Source of the DNA: Monodelphis domestica
Lineage: Eukaryota; Chordata; Mammalia; Didelphimorphia; Didelphidae
Assembly: GCF_027887165.1 (NCBI RefSeq)
Contig: NC_077232.1
Coordinates: 14,905,255 to 14,969,254 of the forward strand
Direction: 5' to 3'
DNA length: 64,000 bases
Shown here: piece after piece, positions 34,128 to 44,164 of the stretch
Position numbering within the stretch: position 1 is the first letter of the stretch
Layout of the letters: every line of letters starts with the position of its first letter
Notes under the pieces: generated by a model
Database searches by the model: none
What the model saw: the letters and a program-made list of their open reading frames with translations, nothing else
What the model was told of the DNA's origin: nothing
Translations under genes and position numbers: made by a program

Positions 34128-36000
34128 AATAAACACAAAGAACTTTATGATAATTAAAATAGGATTAATATGAGGTGGGGATTAATGATTTTTTACTACT
34201 TGTACTATACAAATATTTAGTTCATGTTAGTTCCATAAAAGTAATAATAGGCATCTAAAATCTCAAGCTATTTAAAAGAAAAAAATATCAAAATTCAGGG
34301 TGTTATACTATATGACATGTTTTGAAGAGTTTTCTATAATATGACAGGGTAGATAATTTGCTATTGGTTTCTATTAACAATAGCAATGATAACAATAAAA
34401 CGAGCTCACAGTTATGTACTACTTAAGATTTACAAAGATATATGTATTTGGGTAAAAACTAAAAAAAAAAAAGAGCTAGGGGAAAGGCTAACAAAATATC
34501 AGCTTCCTTTAGCCAAACTGTAAGAGTGCAGAAATGGGGAATTCCTCACATACTCTTTGACCTGAGGTTCCTCTGGAAACTTGGGGTACCAGGGGAAACC
34601 CCACATCCCCATCTCAATTTGACCCATTATCTCATGACTAGACTATTGCAGGAATCTTCTAATTGGTCTCCCTGACTCAATTTTATTCATTCTCCAGTCC
34701 ATTTTCCATATGGCTGCCATTGAATGTAGCAGCTGATCATCAGCTGATCCTGTTTAACCATGAACCAACTTTCTGGTCTATATTGTTCTTTCTCAGAGCA
34801 AAGCCTTGCCGGAAGTCGAAGAGGACTCTCCTGGATACCCTGGCCTCTTACCCACCTTTCTCAGGCTACTGACCTTTGATTACTGTGTAAAACAATAGGT
34901 CCCTTCATAACAGTTGTATCTCCTAAAAGCATTAAATATTGCATGCCCTTCCCCCCCCATTCCAGGTGGATTCTCTAGTACCAGGGTACTGAGAGAGACC
35001 CCAGATTATAATCTCCTTTATTGATTAAAGATCTTTTATTATTATAAAAAAATGAAAATTAAATAAAAAATAAAAAAAACAAAAGAAGAAAAAGGGGAAA
35101 AAATTAAGGGGAAATATATATATATATATATATATATAAATCCTTTATATATACAAATATTTATATTAAAGACAAATTCAAAATCAGTATCAAAATATAA
35201 AAAAAATAGGTATACAAGATTTTGAGAAAGCAAGAATAATTTCCCCCCCTACAGGCCCCTGTATTAGGGTCCAATTAAGTAATTTCTAATCCCATAGGTC
35301 TGTAGGACAGAATGCAGCAAATTTCACTTACCCATTTGCAGCCAAGGCTACAGAAAGTTGCCATACTATAGGAGAGAAAAAAGGACCAGATTTTTATTTT
35401 TATAGGGAGTGTCATTCCCTCGTCTGATTTTACCTTCATTCTCAGGGATGGAGGGAGCCAGGATGGTAGCCAACCTTTGGCACTTGTCTGTAGGTATTTT
35501 CACGAAGAGTGTGGATACAAGGAAGGCCTACATCTTAACATCTGTCAAGTGTCGCAACCCCAGGTCTCACACTAGGTTCAAGACCTTATTATTGGCTTAG
35601 AAATGCATTAATCCTACCTGGATTGGTCTTTGATTTTTAGACCTGTGAGCTCTTTTGGCATTATCCAGGTTATCTCTGTGCTCCTTTTTGATCCCATTCC
35701 TAGAATCAGAAACAAACATTAATCATAGTCCCACAACAATTATCAATAAATGGCAGGTTCCCATAGTTTAAAGCTGTTTGGGTGCGTATTAATAATAATA
35801 GCAAGTATATATATTTTAACTAATATTATTGTAGAATAAAAATTAATATTGATCGTATGTACCTTAAGTAAATAGAAATGAGAAAAAGGGGGAAAATAAA
35901 ATATTGTAATAAAAGAATAATAATAAAATAAAGAAAATAGAAAAAAGGAAAAAAATTAAATTTAGGAATTCAATGTTTCAAAAGCAGAATAAAACAGTTC
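34128..36000 (-). other. ERV-M 3' internal region, no recognisable env
   Basis: The place where env should be. 35160-35640 matches 56500-56960 in ERV-4 and, in part, 8000-8160 in ERV-1 and 15250-15360 in ERV-3. A conserved acceptor-like site (minus strand tttctctcctatag then TATGGCAAC, near 35368) lies in it. 34530-34760 (ctagactattgcaggaatct) looks like an unrelated old interspersed repeat. A (TA)n run is at about 35117-35139. No open frame of env type. Confidence 0.55.
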
Positions 36001-36019
36001 TACTTGTCAATGGGTAGTT

Positions 36020-39000
36020 ATCTCAATGCATGTATAGGATACAGTCTATCAGTCTCAACAGAAGATGCTCTCTTTAGACGTGAGCAGTGAATCCAAGAGT
36101 CTTTCTCTCCAACCTTTATAGATGTTGGAGTAGTTAACAATATTTGGAATGGTCCTTCCCACAAAGGCTGAGTTGCTCCAGTACGCAGGGAATTCTTTAT
36201 ATATATACGTTGTTTCCTGTGTTCAGGTCATGAAACGAGAAGTCTAGTGGTCCGGCTTGTACTGCAGCTCCGGATTCATGTAGCTAATGCAGTTTGTGCT
36301 GTAATTCCTGTATATAGGAAGCAATAGTAGTATCTCCCCCTAATAGCGATGTATAATCCGGGGAGAAAGGCTTAGCCTGTATAGGCGGATATAAAAAAAA
36401 GCATCTCAAATGGTGAGATGTGTCAGTCTCCTCTAGGCCTGCTTCTAAGATAAAATAGGGCCAGAGGGAGAATTTCAGGCCATTTTAAATGGGTCTCAGT
36501 GCATAATTTGCCAATCATAGTTTTAAGTTCTTTGTTCATCCTCTCAACTTGGCCTGAACTCTGGGGATGATATGGAACATGGAATTTTGGACTTATCCCC
36601 AAGCAAGAATATATCTGGTTTAGAACAGAATCAGTAAAATGACTCCCCCTATTAGAATCAATATGTTCTGGCAGGCCAAAACGAGGAATAATTTCTTTTA
36701 AAAGCACCTTAGCAACAAAAGCCTCTGTGTCTCAGGCTGTAGGAAATGCTTCCAGCCATCTGGTCAGTTGGTCTACTATGACCAGACAAAATTTATATTG
36801 TCCTGCCTTTGGCATTGTTATGAAGTCTATCTGCCGGTGCTCAAAAGGTGTGTAAGTCAGAGGAGGCCCACCAAAGGCTTTGCCACGAAAGGCATGTTGG
36901 TTATATGCCTGGCAGGTAGAGCAGGCAGAACACACTTTAGAGGCTCTGGTAGTTATACCAGGCGCTATCCATACTCTCTTAACAGAGTCCACGATGCCCT
37001 GGGTACCAAAATGGCCATTTTTATGAACAGATTGGCAAATTTGGTTATAGAAACTTCTAGGGAGCAGGGGTTTTCCTTCAGATGACACCCAAACTCCACT
37101 GATCTGTTTTGCTTTCAATTTTTGTTTCCATTTTCCACTTCCTTCTCATTATAGGAAAGTGATAAATTTAAGTCATCAGTAGTTCTTAATGTTAAAAGTA
37201 CTTCAGGCCCTTCTGTGGCTGCTAACTTTACAGCAGCTTCTGCTCGGTCATTTTCCCTAGAGACAGGGTCGGTGCCACCTGTATGGGCTGAGCAATGAAC
37301 TACAGCTAGGGCTTCAGGCAGCTGAAGAACAGAAAGAACTTCATTAATAATTTCAGCATTAGCTATGGATTTTCCAGCTGAGGTTAAAAATCCTCTTTGG
37401 AGCCATAGCATCCCCACTGAGTGACAAATGCCAAAAGCATATCTAGAATCCGTATGAATTGTTGCCCTTTTACCCTTGGCAATTATACAGGCATGTTTCA
37501 GAGCTATGAGCTCTGCCCCTTGAGAGCTAATGTTAGAGGGCAGTGAAGCTGACCACTCAGTGGCAAATTCTGAGACTACGGCAGCTCCACTATAGCGTAT
37601 GCCATCCCTCATGAAAGAAGAACCATCAGTAAATGAGATCAGGTCTGAGTTCTTTAAGGGAGTGTCCAAGAGATCATCTCGAGTCTTTTCTTCCATGGAC
37701 ACTAGTGTTTCACAACTGTGTAAAGGTTCTCCTGAAGTTGGTAAGTCTGGAAGCAAGGTGGCAGGATTAAGGGTTGTACAGCATTTCAGAGTAATATTTT
37801 CATTGTTTAGCAAAGTTATTTCATACCTTGTAATTCGCTGATCAGAAAATGCCTGTGTTCTCTGTCTTAGCAATAACGCTTCTACCTCGTGTGGGCACAT
37901 AATTGTCAATGGGCATCCCAATACTAGATCAATGGTTTTTGTCACTAGTAAAGCAGTAGCAGCCACACCTCTAAGGCAAGGTGTGCTCCTGAAGCTATTG
38001 GGTTCAGCTGGGCTGAATAATAAGAAACTGGATGCTGATAAGGCCCCAGAGTCTGAGTTAAAATGCCTGAGGCTACTCCTCTTCCCTCATGTACATACAA
38101 AGTAAATGGCTTGTTGTAATCTGGGATGCCTAGAGCAGGGGCAGACAAGATAGCCTTTTTTAGCTCTGATAGAGCTAACAGGTGTTCAGGCTCTAATTTT
38201 AGGGACTCAGGGATCAAATCCCTTGTTAGGGTTATAAGGGGGTTAGTAATTTCCCCATAGCAAGGAATCCATTGTCTGTAAAACACTGTTGCTCCCAGAA
38301 TTGCTCTTAACTGTTTTTTAGTGGTAGGAGCACTCAATTTTTGAATATTCTCAATTCGCTTGGAAGAATTAGAATGGGCATCAGCTGTCAGAATTAATCC
38401 CAAATATTCTACTTTGGGGAGACATCACTGATCTTTATCCTTCGAAATCTTATGACCTCTTTTGTGCAATTCCAAAAGAAGGTGTTTACTATCTTCCTGG
38501 CATGTTTCTGCATCTGTGGAAGCCAAGAGTAGGTCATTTACGTATTTTATTAATTTGCTGTTTTTAAATTTTATATTATCTGTATCTTGTCCCAAAATTT
38601 GTGCAAATAAGATTGGGCTTTCTACATAACCCTGGGGCAAATGACTCCAGGAATATTTGGTACCATTCCAGGTGAAAGCAAAAATATGCCTTGAGTTCTT
38701 ATGTATGGGTATAGAAAAGAAGGCTGAGCACAAGTCCACTACTGTAAAGTATGTAGCTGTGCTAGGAATAGAAGAAATAATAGTATTGATATTGGGAACT
38801 ATGGAGTGTCTCTTTACAATGTGATTGTTCACGGCCCTCAAATCCTGTACGAATCTATAGAGGCATTTGCCATTGGGTCCCCTTTTTGGTTTTTTAAAGT
38901 GGAGGATGGGCGTGTTGTATTCAGATTTACAAGGGAAAATTATTTCTTGGTCAATTAATGAGTTTATTATTGGAGTAATGTCCTCTGTTGCCTCCTTGGA

Positions 39001-39480
39001 GAGAGGATACTAAGGAATGCAAGGAGGTGGGCTGGATTTAGTTTTTATTTGCATAGGAGCAGCTGATTTAAGTAAGCATACATCAGTAGAAGATGTGGCC
39101 CAAAGAGACTCTGATATATCTGTAGGTATTTCAAAGGTGGGAGGCTCCTTTGCCTCCTGGCTCTCTGAGAGAAATACAGGGAGTAAATTTAAGGTTTCCT
39201 CAGGCATTTCTAAGGAGAGAGAACCATCTGGGGTGCACATTATTGTGACTTGTACTTTGCATAGTAAATCTCTCCCCAGAAAATTTGTTGGGGATCCAGG
39301 CATTAAAAGAAAAGAATATTCAACAGGTAGGGGTCCCACATGTACCATGCAAGGAGAAATTTTGGGACCTTTAATGATTTTCCTGAAATACCTACTACAT
39401 TTAGGGAACCAATAGAATCACATTTCTTATCTGGTTTGCTTACTAGAACTGACCTAGATGCTCCAGTGTCTAAAAGACAG
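36020..39480 (-). pseudogene. ERV-M pro-pol (protease, reverse transcriptase, RNase H, integrase)
   Basis: In order on the minus strand: protease with LLDTGAS (about 39453-39476) and FLGRDLL; reverse transcriptase (38841-37945) with DLCSAFFSIP, LPQG and YVND, in which the first active-site Asp has become Asn; a TGA at about 38424 replaces a Trp kept in ERV-1; RNase H (37966-37115) with catalytic FTDGSS, AELIAL, HTDSRYAF and NDRAE all present; integrase with the HHCC zinc site (CSACSTC), the DFIT and SNRG Asp residues and VERMN Glu. A TGA at about 36729 splits the integrase core. The integrase C-terminus can be traced to about 36020 through further stops. Layout and motifs are gammaretrovirus-like. 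Confidence 0.92.
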
Positions 39481-39619
39481 TCATAGTATGAATTTCCTAC
39501 CTTTCAAGTGACATGAGGTTCCTTACTATTTGGGGGGGGGGGTGTATAGGGATTATTGGCATTAAAATATCAGGGTCTGGAAAATCAAAGGTTTCATTCT
39601 TTGATTCCCCCTCTTCCCA

Positions 39620-41364
39620 CCTTCATAAAGATGCTTGGGCAGTTTTTTGGGACCCTCCACACTGTTGGGGGTGTTCACCCTGAATGTAGCGTGGCTGAGC
39701 TCCATTTCTTATATATTGTTGTTGGGCATTGTGTTGGGCATTATCATTTTCCGCGTTTTGAGCACTGTCATTATTTTGATTGGCATTGTGGTTCCTATAG
39801 TTATTATTCCTAAAGGTGTTATTATTTCTTTTATCCTGTAGCCTGCTCCTATAGACTATCATTGCATGGCCTCTCTTCCCACAGAAGAGGCATATTAAGG
39901 GGTATGTTAGTGATTTATCTGTGGATTCCTGCAAAGGAGCCATGGTCTCTCCCTTAATTTTAAAGTGTTCCTGTATTCTTTTAATTTGTTTCATTAAGTC
40001 ATTCCCTGACCCATTGAGAGTCTCAGATTGTTTTGCATGACCCTTATAGACATAGGTTGCTATTTTCCTCAGTTCTTCAAGGTCCATAGAGTCCCAGAAG
40101 GGACAGCTAGTTTCAAAGTAGTCTTTTACTGCTGAACAAGAATTCCTAATGAATTGTCTGCGTATATGTTTAATGTCCCTTTCTCTGGTCAAATCAAGGT
40201 CCATATATGTATTTCCTATTCAATAAGTCTGTCCATAAAGTGGAAGGGGGTCTCATCAAATTCCTGTTTGGACTGTTCAATTTTTTCCCATGTATCAGGT
40301 CTATCAGAGCAGTCTCTCATGGCTCTTAATAATGCTTCTCTGGCCAGGACTAGTTTTGTGTGATCTTGTACAACATTTGGGTTCCAGTGTGGATCTACAG
40401 TTGGCCAATGGTGAGCTCCTCTGCCACTTTTTTATTAGCTAGAGAGATTACATTATCTTTCTCTCTCTTTGTCAGAAATGTATCTAACAAATTTTCCACA
40501 TCCAACCAAGAAGGGTCAAAGTTTCTGAATATATTCTCTAATTTTTCTATAACCAATATTGATTCTGCCTCAAATGAGGGAACATTGTGCTTGAATTTTT
40601 CTAAATTGTCAGGTTTAAAAGGTGTATAGTGTCTTATAGACACCAAGTTCCCTTCTTTATTAAAGGTGGGTACTTCCCTCAATGGAAATAAACTTCTGTC
40701 TAAATTATCTGGTGTTACTGTTTCATGGCTACTTGCTCTGTTTGCAGTGGGGTAGGTAAGAGAAGGGAAAAGGTTAGGATCATTGGGTGTCGGGGCATGA
40801 GGGTTGGGGATGGGAGCATGAGCATGGGTGGGGGGAAGGGCAGGGGGAAGGGCTGGGACAGGAACAGGGGGCAGGGCTGAGGGGGCAGGGTAAGAGGCAT
40901 GGGGTGGGACTAAGGGAGTGGGATCAACAGGGGCAGGGCAGGGAGGATAGGTTAGGGGTGGGACCAGGGTGGCAGGGGCATGAATGGGGGGCGTGCCTGA
41001 AGGGACAGGATAGGAGGCATGGGTGGGACTAAAGGGGAGGGAGGGGCAGGTCAGGGAGCGTGAGGCAGGGGTGGGACTGGGACTGGATGGGCATGAGTGG
41101 GGGCAGGGATGAGGAGTCAGGATAGGAGGCATGAACAGAGGGAGCGACAAAGGTGGGAGGGGCAGGAATGGCACGGGAAGAGGATGGGTGGTCAGGAGGG
41201 GCTGCTATTTGAGCCAAATTGTTTTGGGCAGGGTTGGTCAGGGAATCTGATAATGATGGGGAATGGAGTGATAAATCACTCCTATTGCAGGATGTTCTTA
41301 ACTCCCTTTCAATGTTTTGCAGGAAAGTTTTTCTCTCTTCTCATTTTTCCTCCATAATTTCATC
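39620..41364 (-). pseudogene. ERV-M gag: proline-rich region, capsid and nucleocapsid
   Basis: Frames at 41217-41029, 41174-40395 and 40204-39623 make one gag with frameshifts. First comes a proline-rich stretch of about 150 residues with repeated HASYP and PP motifs; then a capsid of the gammaretrovirus p30 type (SLFPLREVP, YTPFKPDNLEKFKHNVPSF, NFDPSWLDVENLLDTFLTKR); then a nucleocapsid with one zinc knuckle CLFCGKRGHAMIVY whose last Cys is now Tyr. Gag builds the particle. ERV-2 carries the same gene on the plus strand. It is not functional. Confidence 0.9.
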
Positions 41365-41674
41365 CTATTCCGCCAATCTTTTATTAATAAAAGTATTTTG
41401 TTCCTTAATTTGTTGATCAATAAAAGCATTTTGTTCCTTAATTTGTTTAGTAATAGAAGGAACAAGGGAGTGTTCTCTCTTAGAGGAGATTAGGTATATT
41501 ATTACAACTACAACAAGTACAATCCCAAGGAAGAGGAATGCAAGGGTCATGAAGAGGCTTATAGTGTCTGAGAAAAAAACATTTTTTAGGAACACCTACT
41601 AGGAATCCTATGGACTTGGGTATTGAACTTATAAGCCAATTTTGAAGCAAGTCATGCACTAGTTGAAGCCACAT
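41365..41674 (-). pseudogene. N-terminal region before ERV-M gag with a transmembrane segment and 11-residue repeats
   Basis: A frame from an ATG at 41674 (MWLQLVHDLLQNWLIS) runs 30 residues, then an apparent one-base slip at an A/T run near 41580 leads into a frame holding a strong hydrophobic span (LFMTLAFLFLGIVLVVVVII, about 41481-41559), a KRE basic stop-transfer and two 11-residue repeats (QIKEQNAFIDQ, QIKEQNTFINK). That frame is the same as the first gag frame downstream, separated by two stop codons. Gammaretroviral matrix is normally myristoylated and has no such span, so this could be an unusual membrane-anchored gag start or a separate leader protein. Confidence 0.55.
41380..41445 (-). 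repeat. 33-bp tandem repeat encoding 11-residue units
   Basis: Two copies of ttccttaatttgt-type units at 41380-41412 and 41413-41445, encoding the QIKEQN repeats. An 11-residue period is typical of straight coiled coils. Confidence 0.85.
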
Positions 41675-42434
41675 TTTTCCTTCTCTCTTTTTAAAAATTT
41701 TTTTAAAAATTTATTTATTTTATTTTTATTATTTTTTTTTGTCAATTACTAAGTAGTCTGTAATTTTTTTTTTTGTCAGTAGGTGGCTCCCTTTTCAGTC
41801 TACTGCTAAGGGCCTATTCTGTTGTAAATTCTCCTTATTAAGCTTCTGGGAGGGGTCACAAAAGCCTTATGCCCAGAGGCAGAGGCCTTATGAAAAAAAG
41901 CTGATTAGGAGTGAATAGGCTGTAAACAAAGGGTAGAGCTAAAACTCTTTCTTTTACAAAGTGTGTATATGGGAGGGTCCCAGCAATCTTCTTTAGTCCT
42001 CAGGTTAAAACTGCTAGGACCATGTGCTATCTTCCTTGAGCAAAGCCCACTTAAATTTTTAAGACTAGAAAGGACAGGAAAAGAGGAAAATTGGTTTTAA
42101 GTTGGCTCCCTAGCTGTATTCACCTGTTTTTTGTTGCTGGTTAAGAGCTCCATTCTCCAGAGTTTCCTCACTACTAATCAGTGGATTAGATAAGCCTGGC
42201 CTGGCTCTCAATCCACTGAGCCACCCCCTTAAAGTAAAGGGAGGAGGAAATGAAAAAAACCCTGCTGAACCCAATTTAATTTAAGGAGAAAAAAGAAGAG
42301 AGAAAACGTGTTTTATACTCACCTGTATTGGCAGCTGTGTCTTTAAGCCAAGTTAGCTGGTAAAAGGACTGACTGAGTGAGGAGGAAGTGGGGTGAAAAG
42401 GCAAGAAATTTCAGGAAATTTATTGAGGTTCAAT
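41675..42434 (-). other. ERV-M leader
   Basis: Untranslated leader between primer-binding site and gag, with a low-complexity T/A run at 41690-41780. At 42194-42228 the minus strand reads like the tRNA-type head of the opossum SINE1 (GGTGGCTCAGTGGATTGAGA). No gene seen. Confidence 0.6.
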
Positions 42435-42452
42435 AAACCTCAATGTCTGCCA
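42435..42452 (-). promoter_or_regulatory. ERV-M primer-binding site (candidate)
   Basis: Minus strand TGGCAGACATTGAGGTTT, five bases after the LTR end. It starts with the TGG complement of a tRNA CCA end. I cannot assign it to a common mammalian tRNA. Confidence 0.65.
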
Positions 42453-42457
42453 ATTGT

Positions 42458-43004
42458 TGTAGTGAAAATTTCACCTTAGAAGATTGTTATAATATTAAAA
42501 CTGTGGCCGCCAAGGAATTTACTTATGAAATTCCTAAATGACACACTCAAGTCAGAATGGAATTTATGGTCGTTTAAACACAATGGGAGTCAGAGAAGGG
42601 AGAGGGAGAGAAGGAGAGAGGAAAAAAGGGAAAGGGGTTACTCAGCCTCTGACCAAGGCAGAGGGAGATTAGGCCCAAAGGGCCAAGGTAGAAAAGAATC
42701 AGTCCTTGACGCACGTGACCAATCTGAAGGGAATCTGTCTGTGGATCTCCTCCCTGTTCAAGCTTCTAGCACAAACTGGCATCTAGCCCTGTCCACAGGA
42801 AGCAAGTGATTTCCACAGGCTCCTTTCTCTGTCACTTCTTGTGCCTCACAAGTGCCAATGGTGGCTCAAGCTTGGCTTAGAACAGCCCAGGTGGGCAGTT
42901 AGTTATTTCTGATTTGTCGCTGACTAGCACATGCCTGTGTAGTGTGGGTGCGCACAATTTTTTTGGTGCTAGAACAAGCAAGATGGAGATTTTTAAAATT
43001 CACA
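42458..43004 (-). repeat. ERV-M 5' LTR
   Basis: 547 bp partner of 32343-32889. A purine-rich block (gggagagggagagaaggaga, about 42598-42638) and a CACGTG (42714-42719) are visible on the plus strand. Its transcription direction is away from V2R-B, whose first exon is 0.9 kb to the right. Confidence 0.93.
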
Positions 43005-43919
43005 ACAGGTAGAATAAGTGGTGGTCACACAAAGGGAAACTGATGGGAAGATTAGGAAAAGAGTCTTCCAGAATCGACAGGTATATCTGGGTTGTGATCA
43101 AAATCCTGGAAGAAAAACTCATGGTAAGATTATCATCAAGCATTGAAATTCTTTTTGTTACTATTACATATATGTTCATTCAGGATTCACTTAGTGTGTG
43201 TTATCACAGCTAGATTCAACCCCATCTAGGAACTGTCAGGCCTTGTCATGGAAACTATAACTCTCACTTTCTGTCTTTTCATTTAAAGCTGGAATCGACC
43301 TGATGTAATATCTGGAAATATCGAGTGACTGCAGTGAATTAGTTTGGTGAGAGGGGAAGTATCACTCCAGGAATCCTTTAGCCCTCAATTGAGACAATCA
43401 GACAGCACTTTTGACTTCTCAAACCCCCGGGAAACTGCTAATACCACAGAGATTGAAATAGGGAAGCAGGTGGCCAAACTTATTTTGTCACTTGAGTTTT
43501 TCACTCTGGAAGGAGGACGCAGGTGAAGAGTTGCAGGCCAGGACGGTCCCCAGATGCTCTCACTGTCAGACTCTGGTCAACATGATTTTTGACTAACACT
43601 CCAGAGGCATAAAGATGAGGCCATTTTTACTCCTGATCCATAGGGAACACGGTGAAAAATATCCAGAAGGCAAAAATGTCTCATAAATATACCCAATTCG
43701 GCTATCTTTTTCCTTTATCTTCAACAGAAGCCTGTGTCATGTCTCCTATTAGGATTTCCCAGATATGAGGAACTGTTCAAAATAGAACAGTTTAAAAGGT
43801 TAGTAGAAAATCACAATCTTTAGAAACAGAGAATGTGTCTGTAGATTCATGACAAAAGAAACCCAATCCTATTAGATTTCTACTTTTCTTTAATACTTCA
43901 TAGATTTTGAAGTTTGGCC
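43005..43919 (+). other. V2R-B upstream region
   Basis: Single-copy-looking sequence between the ERV-M LTR and the V2R-B start, expected to hold promoter and 5' UTR. No specific promoter motif can be defended. Confidence 0.4.
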
Positions 43920-44164
43920 ATGGGTTTGAGGAAACCGGGGCTATTTTTTTCTAGATTATTTGTGATCCTGATTTTTCAGTTTTCTTTTTCTAAATATCAA
44001 ATGAGGGAGCATCTTTGTCACTTAAGAAGAGATTTCAGCCTCACGTATACAAAGGAAGGAGACATCGTTATAGGGGCCTTCCTGTCCTTATTTATGAACC
44101 CTGAATTACAGACTGACAAGAAGTCTTTCAAATACCCTCCAATGTGGATACCTGTAGAAATAGA
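43920..44164 (+). CDS. V2R-B exon 1: signal peptide and N-terminus
   Basis: ATG at 43920 in a strong context (GCCATGG). 81 codons plus two bases to the donor ATAGA|gtaagt. Residues 1-24 (MGLRKPGLFFSRLFVILIFQ then FSFS) are a signal peptide. CHLRRDFSLTYTKEGDIVIG and AFLSLF are the typical exon 1 pattern (Cys-x-L near the start and GDIVIGxF) of V2R ligand-binding domains. Exon phase 2 matches exon 2. No damage is seen. Confidence 0.92.

Larger units (their letters stand above)
32343..43004 (-). mobile_element. ERV-M: nearly complete class I (gammaretrovirus-like) provirus
   Basis: Minus-strand provirus of 10.7 kb with two LTRs of equal length (547 bp), primer-binding site, gag, pro, pol, and a polypurine tract at the 3' LTR. 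No env is recognised. An L1 3' fragment (33181-34127) is inserted near the 3' end. The 4 bases outside the LTRs (ttag and acag) do not form a clear duplication. LTR divergence, judged by eye at several percent, means an old insertion. Confidence 0.92.

Noticed and set aside
33400..36000. ERV-M env gene
   Set aside because: No signal peptide, furin site, fusion peptide or immunosuppressive-type motif could be read in any frame; long frames here belong to the inserted L1 or low-complexity DNA.
40787..41357. Plus-strand glycine-rich frames at 40787-41032 and 41097-41357
   Set aside because: Shadows of the proline-rich gag on the other strand.
32339..43008. Target-site duplication of ERV-M
   Set aside because: Outer bases ttag and acag agree at only two of four positions; decay or recombination is possible, but no duplication can be claimed.
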